DNA from: Clostridia bacterium | GTDB lineage: Bacteria; Bacillota; Clostridia; TANB77; CAG-508 | Direction: 5' to 3' | DNA length: 13,492 nucleotides | Assembly: GCA_900753245.1 (NCBI GenBank) | Contig: CAADYJ010000021.1 | Span: 1 to 13,492 of the forward strand | Shown here: piece after piece, positions 8,100 to 13,492 of the stretch | Layout: every line of letters begins with the position of its first letter | Numbering within the stretch: position 1 is the stretch's first letter | Program-made: the position numbers and the translations under genes | Notes under the pieces: model-generated | The model's database searches: none | What the model was told of the DNA's origin: nothing | What the model saw: only the letters and a program-made list of their open reading frames with translations

Positions 8100-8173
8100 G
8101 GCGCTATAGCCAAGTGGTAAGGCACGAGTCTGCAAAACTCTGATCCCCGGTTCAAATCCGGGTGGCGCCTCCA
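8100..8173 (+). tRNA. tRNA-Cys (anticodon GCA)
   Basis: Acceptor arms GGCGCTA (8100-8106) and TGGCGCC (8163-8169) pair with one G-U; discriminator T at 8170, CCA at 8171-8173. The loop CTGCAAA gives anticodon GCA. Short D-stem GCC/GGC and U73 are typical of bacterial tRNA-Cys. D-loop GG and T-loop TTCAAAT are canonical, in contrast to the tRNA-Gly upstream. It is 15 bp after tRNA-Gly and shares its promoter. Confidence 0.95.
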
Positions 8174-8182
8174 ATAAAAAAA

Positions 8183-8222
8183 CGATAAAACGTTGGGATA
8201 TCAACATTTTATCGATTTTTTT
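8183..8222 (+). terminator. Terminator of the tRNA pair
   Basis: CGATAAAACGTTG (8183-8195) pairs with CAACATTTTATCG (8202-8214), 12 of 13 positions, with a 6-nt loop, followed by ATTTTTTT (8215-8222). Located 10 bp after the CCA of tRNA-Cys. Confidence 0.85.
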
Positions 8223-8308
8223 ATATTTTATGCTAAAAATATAGTCATTTCAATCCTTTTTTGAAGATGAAAAGTAACAAAATAATTGTAAAATTTTATT
8301 CTGTTCGC

Positions 8309-8337
8309 TTGTCTGTCTTTGAAAAATGTTATATAGT
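8309..8337 (+). promoter_or_regulatory. Predicted promoter of the small hydrophobic peptide mRNA
   Basis: TTGTCT (8309-8314), 17-bp spacer, TATAGT (8332-8337); start near 8344, leaving a structured leader of about 80 nt before the ATG at 8424. It is weaker than the opposing promoter at 8621-8649, as expected where antitoxin RNA should be in excess. Both promoters lie in the arms of the same inverted repeat. Confidence 0.5.
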
Positions 8338-8423
8338 ATTAGACATAGAGAATGAGATAGCAGATATGTTGTGGCTACCACTTTCAATACTCGATACATT
8401 CGAGAGCAAGGAGGTGGTTGTTT

Positions 8424-8528
8424 ATGGTAAATTTCTTACTATTCCTAATATTAGGATTTATGTTTTCAGTAACTATAAACGTAGCCTTGTTGTGTATTAT
8501 ATACATAATGTGGACTAATAAACAATAA
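8424..8528 (+). CDS. Small hydrophobic peptide, candidate type I toxin (34 residues)
   Basis: ATG at 8424, TAA at 8526-8528. The ribosome binding site AAGGAGGTG (8408-8416) is nearly the full anti-16S complement, 7 nt before the ATG, the strongest in the window and far more than a random short frame would carry. The peptide starts MVNFLLFLILGF, has one membrane-spanning segment (~4-29) and a short polar tail TNKQ. Small single-span peptides with very strong ribosome binding sites and a convergent antisense RNA are the hallmark of type I toxins (BsrG, Fst, clostridial examples), which damage the membrane or envelope. I cannot place it in a named family. The leader holds a hairpin CTCGA/TCGAG (8390-8404), and ACCAC (8377-8381) can pair with GTGGT (8414-8418), masking the end of the ribosome binding site. 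A benign small membrane peptide is the alternative. Confidence 0.65.
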   Translation: MVNFLLFLILGFMFSVTINVALLCIIYIMWTNKQ

Positions 8529-8614
8529 AAAACAACACATTCTGCTTTCGTCGGTTGGAATGTGTTGCTAAAACAAATTATGTGGTAGTCACATTCTGTG
8601 ACTCTCATTTTCTA
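8527..8614 (-). ncRNA. Candidate antisense antitoxin RNA, about 88 nt
   Basis: A perfect minus-strand promoter (8649-8621) predicts a start near 8614. The RNA would hold a 5' stem-loop AGTCACA-GAA-TGTGACT (8603-8587, perfect 7 bp) and a 3' stem CAACACATTC/GAATGTGTTG (8567-8533, perfect 10 bp) followed by TTTTTT (8532-8527), an intrinsic terminator in this direction only, since the + side lacks a T-run. It is fully complementary to the 3' untranslated part of the peptide mRNA and ends at the peptide stop codon, like SR4 opposite bsrG. Promoter, stems and T-run are visible; function is inferred. Confidence 0.6.
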
Positions 8615-8620
8615 TACTAT

Positions 8621-8649
8621 ATTATATACAGATTTTTTTAATTTGTCAA
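8621..8649 (-). promoter_or_regulatory. Perfect consensus promoter for the antisense RNA
   Basis: On the minus strand: TTGACA (8649-8644), 17-bp spacer (8643-8627), TATAAT (8626-8621). Both hexamers and the spacing match the sigma-A consensus exactly. No minus-strand protein gene lies within reach to the left, which points to an RNA product. Confidence 0.8.
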
Positions 8650-8689
8650 ACACAATTTTTTTATGTATTTTAATCTTTAAAATAAGAAT

Positions 8690-8791
8690 TCAGTATTTTT
8701 TATCTTGTTCAATTCTAAATTTTTCAAATTCATTTTCTTCAAAGTTGTTTTGCACCAGCTTTTTAATTGCTTCAAAAATTAAAAAAAACAT
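8690..8791 (-). pseudogene. Possible 3' remnant of a minus-strand gene
   Basis: On the minus strand an ATG (8791-8789) leads to 33 residues and TGA (8692-8690), ending NNFEENEFEKFRIEQDKKY. This charged helical tail reads like the C-terminus of a real protein, whereas the start is a run of TTT codons made by an 8-T tract (8788-8781) with no ribosome binding site. In another frame just upstream (near 8793-8837) LGKYGFEALTFYVA also reads plausibly. The pattern suggests a decayed gene with frameshifts. EFEKFR.EQD recalls RhuM-type virulence proteins, but that is only a faint memory-based likeness. Confidence 0.3.
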
Positions 8792-8871
8792 TAGGCAACA
8801 TAAAAAGTAAGAGCTTCAAACCCGTATTTTCCTAGGGAAATTCACATAAAACCTTGAAAAATATGTAAAAA

Positions 8872-8899
8872 TGTAATATAATTGTAATGCAAGTGTAAT
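8872..8899 (+). promoter_or_regulatory. Three phased TGTAAT hexamers, WalR (YycF)-type binding site
   Basis: TGTAAT occurs at 8872-8877, 8883-8888 and 8894-8899, an exact 11-bp period with 5-bp gaps. The known consensus of the essential cell-wall regulator WalR is TGTWAH-N5-TGTWAH; all three hexamers fit, making two overlapping sites. A further TGTAAA (8864-8869) fits the hexamer but not the spacing. The array is about 90 bp upstream of the main promoter (8987-9015) of the surface protein. Confidence 0.5.
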
Positions 8900-8922
8900 A
8901 TTTTGTACTAAAAATTGAAATT

Positions 8923-8945
8923 ATACCTTCCGTAAAGGTATTTTT
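8923..8945 (+). terminator. Short hairpin with T-run, possible leader terminator
   Basis: ATACCTT (8923-8929) pairs with AAGGTAT (8935-8941), 7 bp with a 5-nt loop, then TTTT; a second T-run lies at 8952-8958. It sits between the TGTAAT array and the TTGACT promoter. It may stop stray transcription before the surface gene, or act as a leader element if a promoter lies at the array. The stem is GC-poor, so its strength is uncertain. Confidence 0.4.
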
Positions 8946-8986
8946 GATGTCTTTTTTTAGATTGGAAAAAGTGCCAAATATTACTA

Positions 8987-9015
8987 TTGACTAATAAAAA
9001 AAAGGATTCTAAAAT
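8987..9015 (+). promoter_or_regulatory. Promoter of the surface protein gene
   Basis: TTGACT (8987-8992), 17-bp spacer, TAAAAT (9010-9015); predicted start near 9022 and a leader of about 38 nt. One mismatch in each hexamer. Confidence 0.65.
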
Positions 9016-9059
9016 AGAATATAGATAACTATAACAAAAATAAAAGGATGGAGAGTAGT

Positions 9060-12000
9060 ATGAAATTTAAAAGTAAAATTTTAAGTGCAATAGTTATGGG
9101 AGTAACAACTATAGGAATGTTGATGGCTGGTTCACAGTCATATGCAACTCAAGCAGCAGATGGAGAAGCTTTAACTTTAACAATAAAACCAATTCGTTCA
9201 ACTGGTTGGTCTTATATGGTAAATGGGAAAGTTATACATAAAATATATGAAGCAAATAAAACAACAGGAAATGAAGATAGAGCATTGTATTGTGTTAGAG
9301 GTGGACCAGGGTTTGGTTCTAGTGATATGTCAAGTAGTAATGGCATATCTTCACAAGTATATAATCAATATTTTGATATGAAAAAAGATTCTATTCCAGA
9401 CGCATATAAATCAGTACTACCAAAAGGTGAAGATTATAATTCACTAGTAGCTGTATTAGAAAATTGTTATGTTCCAGCACCTCAAAATTCTTCTGATAAT
9501 AAAAAAGAATTAGCAACAGCATTTAAAAAAGAGTTATTAAATAAAGCAGGTGTTACAGGGAACATGAGTGATGAACATATTGAAATTGCTCAACAAATTG
9601 CAATATGGTATTTTACAAATAAAAATGTATATACAGAGTGGAAAATAGACGATGAAGTTGAAACACCAGCAATAAATGCATCAAAGGATAATACAATTGT
9701 AACAGAGGACTCTCCTTCAATAGAAGATTATAATAGTAGTTATAAAGAAAATATAGATAAAATATTTAGTTATTTAGTAGCACAAGGTAATGCTTCTAAG
9801 CAGAAAGATCCTTTAGCATCAAATGATAACGGAACAATAGAAATAGAATCAGCTAATGCTGTTATTGCAGAAAGTCAAGGAAACTATAAATTAGGACCAT
9901 ATACAATAATCAATAATTCAAATTATAATATAGAAGGAAGCTTAACAGATGTAAGTGGAAATATTATTAGTGGATATCAAATAGTAGATAGTAATAATCA
10001 GGTAACGGATTTAACAGCAGGAAAAGAAATATACATCTTAGTTCCAAAAACACAAAATGTAAAAGGTGCTAAATTTACAATTAAAGCAAAAGTATTTTCT
10101 TCAAAAATTACGTATTGGATGACAGGAGAGCCAAACTTATTTGCACAACAACAACCAGTAGCCGAAGTAACACATGATATGAAAGAAATTACAGCTACAG
10201 CAAGTACTTCAGAATTTGATTTGGCATTAAGAAAATTTATTACTAAAATAAATGGAGAAAATGTATCAGTAAGTAGAGAACCTATTGTCTCAGCAGAAAC
10301 ATTAGAAAACTTAAAAAATAATCAAATAACAACAGTAACTAAAACACATACTAAAGATCCTGTAAAAGTAAAAACTGGAGATACAGTATTATATACAATT
10401 AGAATATATAATGAAGGTAAAATTGATGGATATGCAAAAGAAGTAACAGATTATTTACCAACTGGATTAAAATTAAAAGAAAATAGTACAATAAATGATG
10501 AAAATGGATGGTCAAATCCATCTGGTGATGAAAAAACTATTGTAACAACAAAGTTGGGAGAAACATTATTAAACAAATTTAATTCAGAAACAAATAATAT
10601 AAGTTATGCTGATTTACAAATAGAGTGTGTTGTTACAGCATCTTATTCAGGACAAGAACAAAGTTTAAAGAATGTTGCTGAAATTACAAGTCATAGTGAT
10701 GCAAGTGGAAATACATCAGTAGTAGATAGAGATTCTATACCAGACAATTTAACAGATGATCAAAAATCAATTTATAATCCAGGAACATCAACACAAGGAT
10801 GGGGTTATGAAGATGATGATGACTATGAAGAACTTATTTTACCAAAGCAAGATTTTGATTTAGCATTAAGAAAATTTATTACTAATATAAATGGTAAAGA
10901 ATTAGTAAATGCAGATGGTACATATGTAAGAGAACCAAATATTGATGTTACAAAATTAGTTAATGGAGCAGAAACAACAGCAGAATATAAACATAGAAAA
11001 GATCCAGTAGGAGTAGCAGTAGGAGATATAGTTATATATACTATAAGAGTTTATAATGAAGGTAAAGTTGATGGATATGCAAGTTCTGTAACAGATTATT
11101 TACCACCACAATTGGAGTTTGTTGTAGATGACGATGAAAACTTTAATGCAAAATATGGATGGCAAATAGATTCATCTTTAAGAAAAGCAACAACAACTAT
11201 ACTTAAAAGAGATGATATAGACCCAGAAGCAAACTTATTAAAGGCATTTGATGATAAAACTTTAGATTATAAAGAATTAAAAATTAAATGTAGAGTAAAA
11301 TCTACAAGTGATTTAGATAAAGTAATAACAAATATAGCAGAAATAACAGCATATACAGATAAAGATGGAAATGTTATAGTTGATAGAGATTCTTCAGAAA
11401 AGAATGTAGTTCTTCCTTCAGATGAAAATTTACCAGACTATAAAGGAAATAGTAATAATAAATCTATTTTAACAGATTCTACTTATTTCTATAAAGGACA
11501 AGAAGATGATGATGACTTTGAAAAATTAATATTACAAGAGTTTGATTTAGCATTAAGAAAATTTATTACTGGAGTAAACGACAAAGAAGTAACAAATAGA
11601 ATTCCTAAATTTACAAAAGTAAAAGACGAAAATGGAAATTATGTATATGAACATACAAAAGAACCTGTTGAAGTAGAAACAGCAGATATTGTAGAATATA
11701 CTATTCGTATATTTAATGAAGGTGATATTGCAGGATATGCAAAAGTAGTAAAAGATGATATTCCAGAAGGATTAGAGTTCTTACCAAATAATGAATTAAA
11801 TAAACAATATCGTTGGACAATGTTAGATAAAGATGGAAATACTACTGAAGATGTAACAAAAGCAGCTTATATAACAACTGATTATTTATCAAAAGAACAA
11901 GAAAAAACAGCAAAAGAAAACTTAATTAAAGAGTTTGACCAATCTACAATGGAATCACCAGATTACAGAGATGTAAAAGTAGCATTTAAAGTAGTTGCTC

Positions 12001-13370
12001 CAAGTACACATCCAGGAATAATTACAAACGTAGCAGAAATAGCAGATGATTCTGATGAAGAAGGAAATCCAATAAATGATAGAGATTCTACACCAAATAA
12101 TAACAATAAAAAAGAAGATGACATAGATGTAGAACATATTAAGTTAAATTACTTTGATTTAGCATTAAGAAAATTTATTACTGGAGTAAATGATAAAGAA
12201 GTAACAAATCGTTATCCTGTATTTAAAATAGACGAAAATGGAAACTATGTATATGAACATACAAAGGAACCAGTAGATGTAATGAATGGAGATATAGTAA
12301 CTTATACTATAAGAGTTTATAATGAAGGTCCAAAGGCAGGATATGCAGAGCAAGTAAAAGATGATATTCCAAAAGGATTAGAATTTTTACCAGATAATGA
12401 GATAAATAAAGAAAACCGTTGGACAATGTTAGATAAAGATGGAAATGCTACTGAAGATGTAACAAAAGCAGTTTCAATAGTAACAGATAAATTATCTATG
12501 AGTGAAAATAAAGACAATTTATTAAAAGCATTTGATAAAGATACAATGGAAGAACCAGATCATAAAGAAGTAAAAGTTGCATTTAAAGTAACAGAACCAA
12601 ATACATCAGATAGAATTATAATAAACCAAGCTCAAATATCAGAAGATGCTGATGAAGATGGAAATCCAGTTATAGACATAGACTCTACTCCAGATAAATG
12701 GATAGATGGAGAAGATGACCAAGACATAGAAAAAATTAAAGTTAAGTATTTTGACTTAGCATTAAGAAAATGGGTAACACAAGCTATAGTAATAGAAAAC
12801 GGTAAAGAAAAAGTTACTGAAACAGGTCATAAAGCAGAAGATGATCCAGAAGAGGTTGTAAAAGTTGAATTAGTTGAAAGTAAAATAAATAAAGTAGTTG
12901 TTAAATTTAGATATAAAATAAGAATTACTAACGAAGGCGAAATTGAAGGATATTGTACAGAAATTTCAGATTATATTCCAGAAGGATTAAAATTTGTAGC
13001 AGCAGATAATCCAAATTGGAAAGAAGTAGATGGAAAAATAGTAACAGATCAACTAAAAGATACATTATTAAAACCAGGAGAATCAGCAGAAGTAGAAGTA
13101 TTACTAACATGGATTAATTCAAAAGATAACTTAGGATTAAAAGTAAATGTAGCAGAGATTAGTAAAGACAAAAATGATAGTAATACACCAGATATAGATT
13201 CTACTCCAAATAACAAAAAACCAGGAGAAGATGATATAGATGATGCACCAGTTATATTAAGTGTAAAAACAGGTGCAGGATTACCAATAGAATATGTAGC
13301 TACTATAGGAGGATCAATTATACTTTTAGCAAGTGGAGCTATATTAATTAAAAAATTTGTATTAGAATAA
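9060..13370 (+). CDS. Thioester-domain surface adhesin with five DUF11-like stalk repeats and a sortase-type C-terminus
   Basis: Start set at ATG 9060 (1436 residues), not the in-frame ATG at 9048: GGAG (9050-9053) is 6 nt upstream of 9060, while 9048 has no spaced site. Residues 1-29 form a signal peptide (MKFKSKILSAIVMG... SYA). Residues ~36-200 form a thioester-type domain: Cys78 in ALYCVRGG and Gln179 in QIAIW match the family's Cys and QxA(hydrophobic)W motifs, which form an internal Cys-Gln bond able to react with amines on a host surface. A linking beta domain (~200-380) follows. Five repeats begin with FDLALRK at residues 386, 599, 828, 1032 and 1231, each with a DUF11-like core (GD.V.YTIR.YNEG, DY.P.GL). 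The C-terminus has SVKTG, a hydrophobic span and KKFVLE, a sorting-signal layout. It is a single-gene unit with its own promoter and terminator. Host binding and wall attachment are inferred. Confidence 0.88.
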   Translation: MKFKSKILSAIVMGVTTIGMLMAGSQSYATQAADGEALTLTIKPIRSTGWSYMVNGKVIHKIYEANKTTGNEDRALYCVRGGPGFGSSDMSSSNGISSQVYNQYFDMKKDSIPDAYKSVLPKGEDYNSLVAVLENCYVPAPQNSSDNKKELATAFKKELLNKAGVTGNMSDEHIEIAQQIAIWYFTNKNVYTEWKIDDEVETPAINASKDNTIVTEDSPSIEDYNSSYKENIDKIFSYLVAQGNASKQKDPLASNDNGTIEIESANAVIAESQGNYKLGPYTIINNSNYNIEGSLTDVSGNIISGYQIVDSNNQVTDLTAGKEIYILVPKTQNVKGAKFTIKAKVFSSKITYWMTGEPNLFAQQQPVAEVTHDMKEITATASTSEFDLALRKFITKINGENVSVSREPIVSAETLENLKNNQITTVTKTHTKDPVKVKTGDTVLYTIRIYNEGKIDGYAKEVTDYLPTGLKLKENSTINDENGWSNPSGDEKTIVTTKLGETLLNKFNSETNNISYADLQIECVVTASYSGQEQSLKNVAEITSHSDASGNTSVVDRDSIPDNLTDDQKSIYNPGTSTQGWGYEDDDDYEELILPKQDFDLALRKFITNINGKELVNADGTYVREPNIDVTKLVNGAETTAEYKHRKDPVGVAVGDIVIYTIRVYNEGKVDGYASSVTDYLPPQLEFVVDDDENFNAKYGWQIDSSLRKATTTILKRDDIDPEANLLKAFDDKTLDYKELKIKCRVKSTSDLDKVITNIAEITAYTDKDGNVIVDRDSSEKNVVLPSDENLPDYKGNSNNKSILTDSTYFYKGQEDDDDFEKLILQEFDLALRKFITGVNDKEVTNRIPKFTKVKDENGNYVYEHTKEPVEVETADIVEYTIRIFNEGDIAGYAKVVKDDIPEGLEFLPNNELNKQYRWTMLDKDGNTTEDVTKAAYITTDYLSKEQEKTAKENLIKEFDQSTMESPDYRDVKVAFKVVAPSTHPGIITNVAEIADDSDEEGNPINDRDSTPNNNNKKEDDIDVEHIKLNYFDLALRKFITGVNDKEVTNRYPVFKIDENGNYVYEHTKEPVDVMNGDIVTYTIRVYNEGPKAGYAEQVKDDIPKGLEFLPDNEINKENRWTMLDKDGNATEDVTKAVSIVTDKLSMSENKDNLLKAFDKDTMEEPDHKEVKVAFKVTEPNTSDRIIINQAQISEDADEDGNPVIDIDSTPDKWIDGEDDQDIEKIKVKYFDLALRKWVTQAIVIENGKEKVTETGHKAEDDPEEVVKVELVESKINKVVVKFRYKIRITNEGEIEGYCTEISDYIPEGLKFVAADNPNWKEVDGKIVTDQLKDTLLKPGESAEVEVLLTWINSKDNLGLKVNVAEISKDKNDSNTPDIDSTPNNKKPGEDDIDDAPVILSVKTGAGLPIEYVATIGGSIILLASGAILIKKFVLE
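10215..13260 (+). repeat. Five tandem coding repeats of the surface protein
   Basis: Units begin at 10215, 10854, 11541, 12153 and 12750, 597-687 bp apart, each opening with FDLALRKF or FDLALRKW. Units 3 and 4 are closest, sharing long identical DNA tracts around their starts and around CGTTGGACAATGTTAGAT (11812 and 12418), so they look like the most recent duplication. Unit 5 is most divergent. Each unit ends with an acidic loop (DRDS.P.N or DIDSTP) and a Glu/Asp-rich linker. Confidence 0.9.
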
Positions 13371-13381
13371 ATTAAACAAAA

Positions 13382-13413
13382 ATGTCAATAGAAAATATCT
13401 ATTGGCATTTTTT
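13382..13413 (+). terminator. Terminator of the surface protein gene
   Basis: ATGTCAATAG (13382-13391) pairs with CTATTGGCAT (13399-13408), 10 bp with one G-U and a 7-nt loop, followed by a six-T run, 11 bp after the stop codon. Confidence 0.85.
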
Positions 13414-13450
13414 ATATTATAGGAAACTTCTACTTTTTGTGAAAGAGAAC

Positions 13451-13480
13451 AAAAAAATAAAAGGCACAATAAATATGCCT
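13451..13480 (-). terminator. Leftward terminator of a gene beyond the right edge
   Basis: Read on the minus strand, AGGCA (13480-13476) and TGCCT (13466-13462) form a 5-bp stem with a 9-nt loop, followed by TTTATTTTTTT (13461-13451). This would end a convergent transcript entering from the right. The gene itself is outside the window. Confidence 0.45.
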
Positions 13481-13492
13481 CAAAATTTAAAT

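Larger units (their letters stand above)
8309..8649. repeat. Imperfect inverted repeat enclosing the small peptide gene
   Basis: The left arm (8309-8381, + strand) and right arm (8649-8582, - strand) align along their length: both start with a -35 hexamer, a 17-bp spacer and a -10, then share TAGAGAATGAGA / TAGAAAATGAGA (11 of 12) and GTGGCTACCAC / GTGACTACCAC (10 of 11). The two convergent transcripts would therefore start with related sequences, and a toxin mRNA reading across both arms could fold its 5' end onto its 3' end. Confidence 0.7.
8529..9059. other. 531-bp interval between small peptide and surface protein
   Basis: No protein-coding gene of ordinary length is supported here. It holds the antisense RNA and its promoter (8527-8649), the minus-strand remnant (8690-8791), about 80 bp with nothing recognisable (8792-8871), the phased TGTAAT hexamers (8872-8899), a hairpin (8923-8945), and the promoter and leader of the surface protein (8987-9059). 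Confidence 0.7.

Noticed and set aside
7995..8207. Minus-strand 70-residue reading frame
   Set aside because: It lies across both tRNA genes in antisense; the PPGFEPG-type sequence is a well-known artefact of translating tRNA T-arms.
8261..8518. Plus-strand 85-residue reading frame
   Set aside because: No ribosome binding site, and it runs through the predicted promoter and leader of the small peptide in another frame; the 34-residue frame has far better start signals.
8384..8608. Minus-strand 74-residue reading frame overlapping the small peptide
   Set aside because: Its start at 8608 would lie at the very 5' end of the predicted antisense RNA without a ribosome binding site, and it runs through that RNA's terminator hairpin.
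8598..8810. Plus-strand 70-residue reading frame
   Set aside because: No ribosome binding site, biased Phe/Leu/Ile composition from T-rich DNA, and overlap with the minus-strand promoter and remnant.
8811..9047. Riboswitch in the surface protein leader
   Set aside because: I looked for conserved cores such as the c-di-GMP type; only a short AT-rich hairpin is present, and the predicted leader is about 38 nt.
9048..9059. Upstream ATG at 9048 as start of the surface protein
   Set aside because: AGG directly abuts this ATG with no spacing, whereas the ATG at 9060 has GGAG at 6 nt and gives a cleaner signal peptide.
10215..13260. CRISPR-like or DNA-level repeat array
   Set aside because: The ~600-bp repeats are in frame and encode protein domains; spacing and divergence fit domain duplication, not CRISPR.

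Overview
The window is AT-rich DNA from a low-GC Gram-positive bacterium, most likely a member of the Clostridia (possibly an uncultured gut lineage). The evidence is strong GGAGG-type ribosome binding sites, standard stop codons (TGG is the tryptophan codon), tRNA genes with encoded CCA ends, and a surface protein with a Gram-positive-type thioester domain and a sortase-like C-terminus. All protein genes I can support are on the + strand except one decayed fragment. No taxonomic assignment below class is possible from the sequence alone.

Layout. (1) Positions 2-4968 form an envelope operon of three tightly spaced genes: the 3' part of a gene with an NTF2-like segment followed by a beta-rich domain; a 967-residue membrane-anchored double peptidoglycan hydrolase (phage-tail-lysozyme-like domain plus M15 metallopeptidase); and a membrane-anchored protein with about three NTF2-like domains. 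A membrane-anchored wall hydrolase beside TcpC/VirB8-like NTF2 proteins resembles the wall-crossing part of a Gram-positive conjugation or type IV secretion apparatus. That is inference, because no ATPase, coupling protein or relaxase lies inside the window. (2) A nested hairpin at 4981-5050, holding a promoter-like extended -10 in its loop, separates this operon from an unrecognised 522-residue cytoplasmic protein (5068-6636). (3) A D-alanyl-D-alanine carboxypeptidase gene (6688-7927) follows; it is broken by one extra base exactly at its SxN catalytic motif, and its ribosome binding site lies inside a terminator-like hairpin. (4) A consensus promoter drives tRNA-Gly(GCC) and tRNA-Cys(GCA), followed by a terminator. 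The tRNA-Gly carries A19 and T56 in place of the near-universal G19 and C56, a compensated change.

(5) The interval 8223-9059 looks empty in a long-ORF view, but it carries what looks like a complete type I toxin-antitoxin locus. A 34-residue hydrophobic peptide has an almost full-length Shine-Dalgarno sequence. A consensus promoter on the other strand would make a short antisense RNA of about 88 nt ending in a hairpin and T-run, and inverted repeats could fold the two ends of the toxin mRNA together. To its right are a small minus-strand gene remnant, three TGTAAT hexamers at exact 11-bp spacing that match the WalR (YycF) binding consensus, a hairpin, and a promoter.

(6) That promoter leads into a 1436-residue surface protein (9060-13370). 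It has a signal peptide, a Cys-Gln thioester domain able in principle to bind host or other surfaces covalently, five DUF11-like stalk repeats that each start with FDLALRK, and an SVKTG-type C-terminal sorting signal. A terminator follows, and a second hairpin facing left suggests a convergent gene just beyond the right edge. Common themes are cell-wall processing and the cell surface: two wall enzymes, a covalent adhesin, and a possible WalR site in front of the adhesin.
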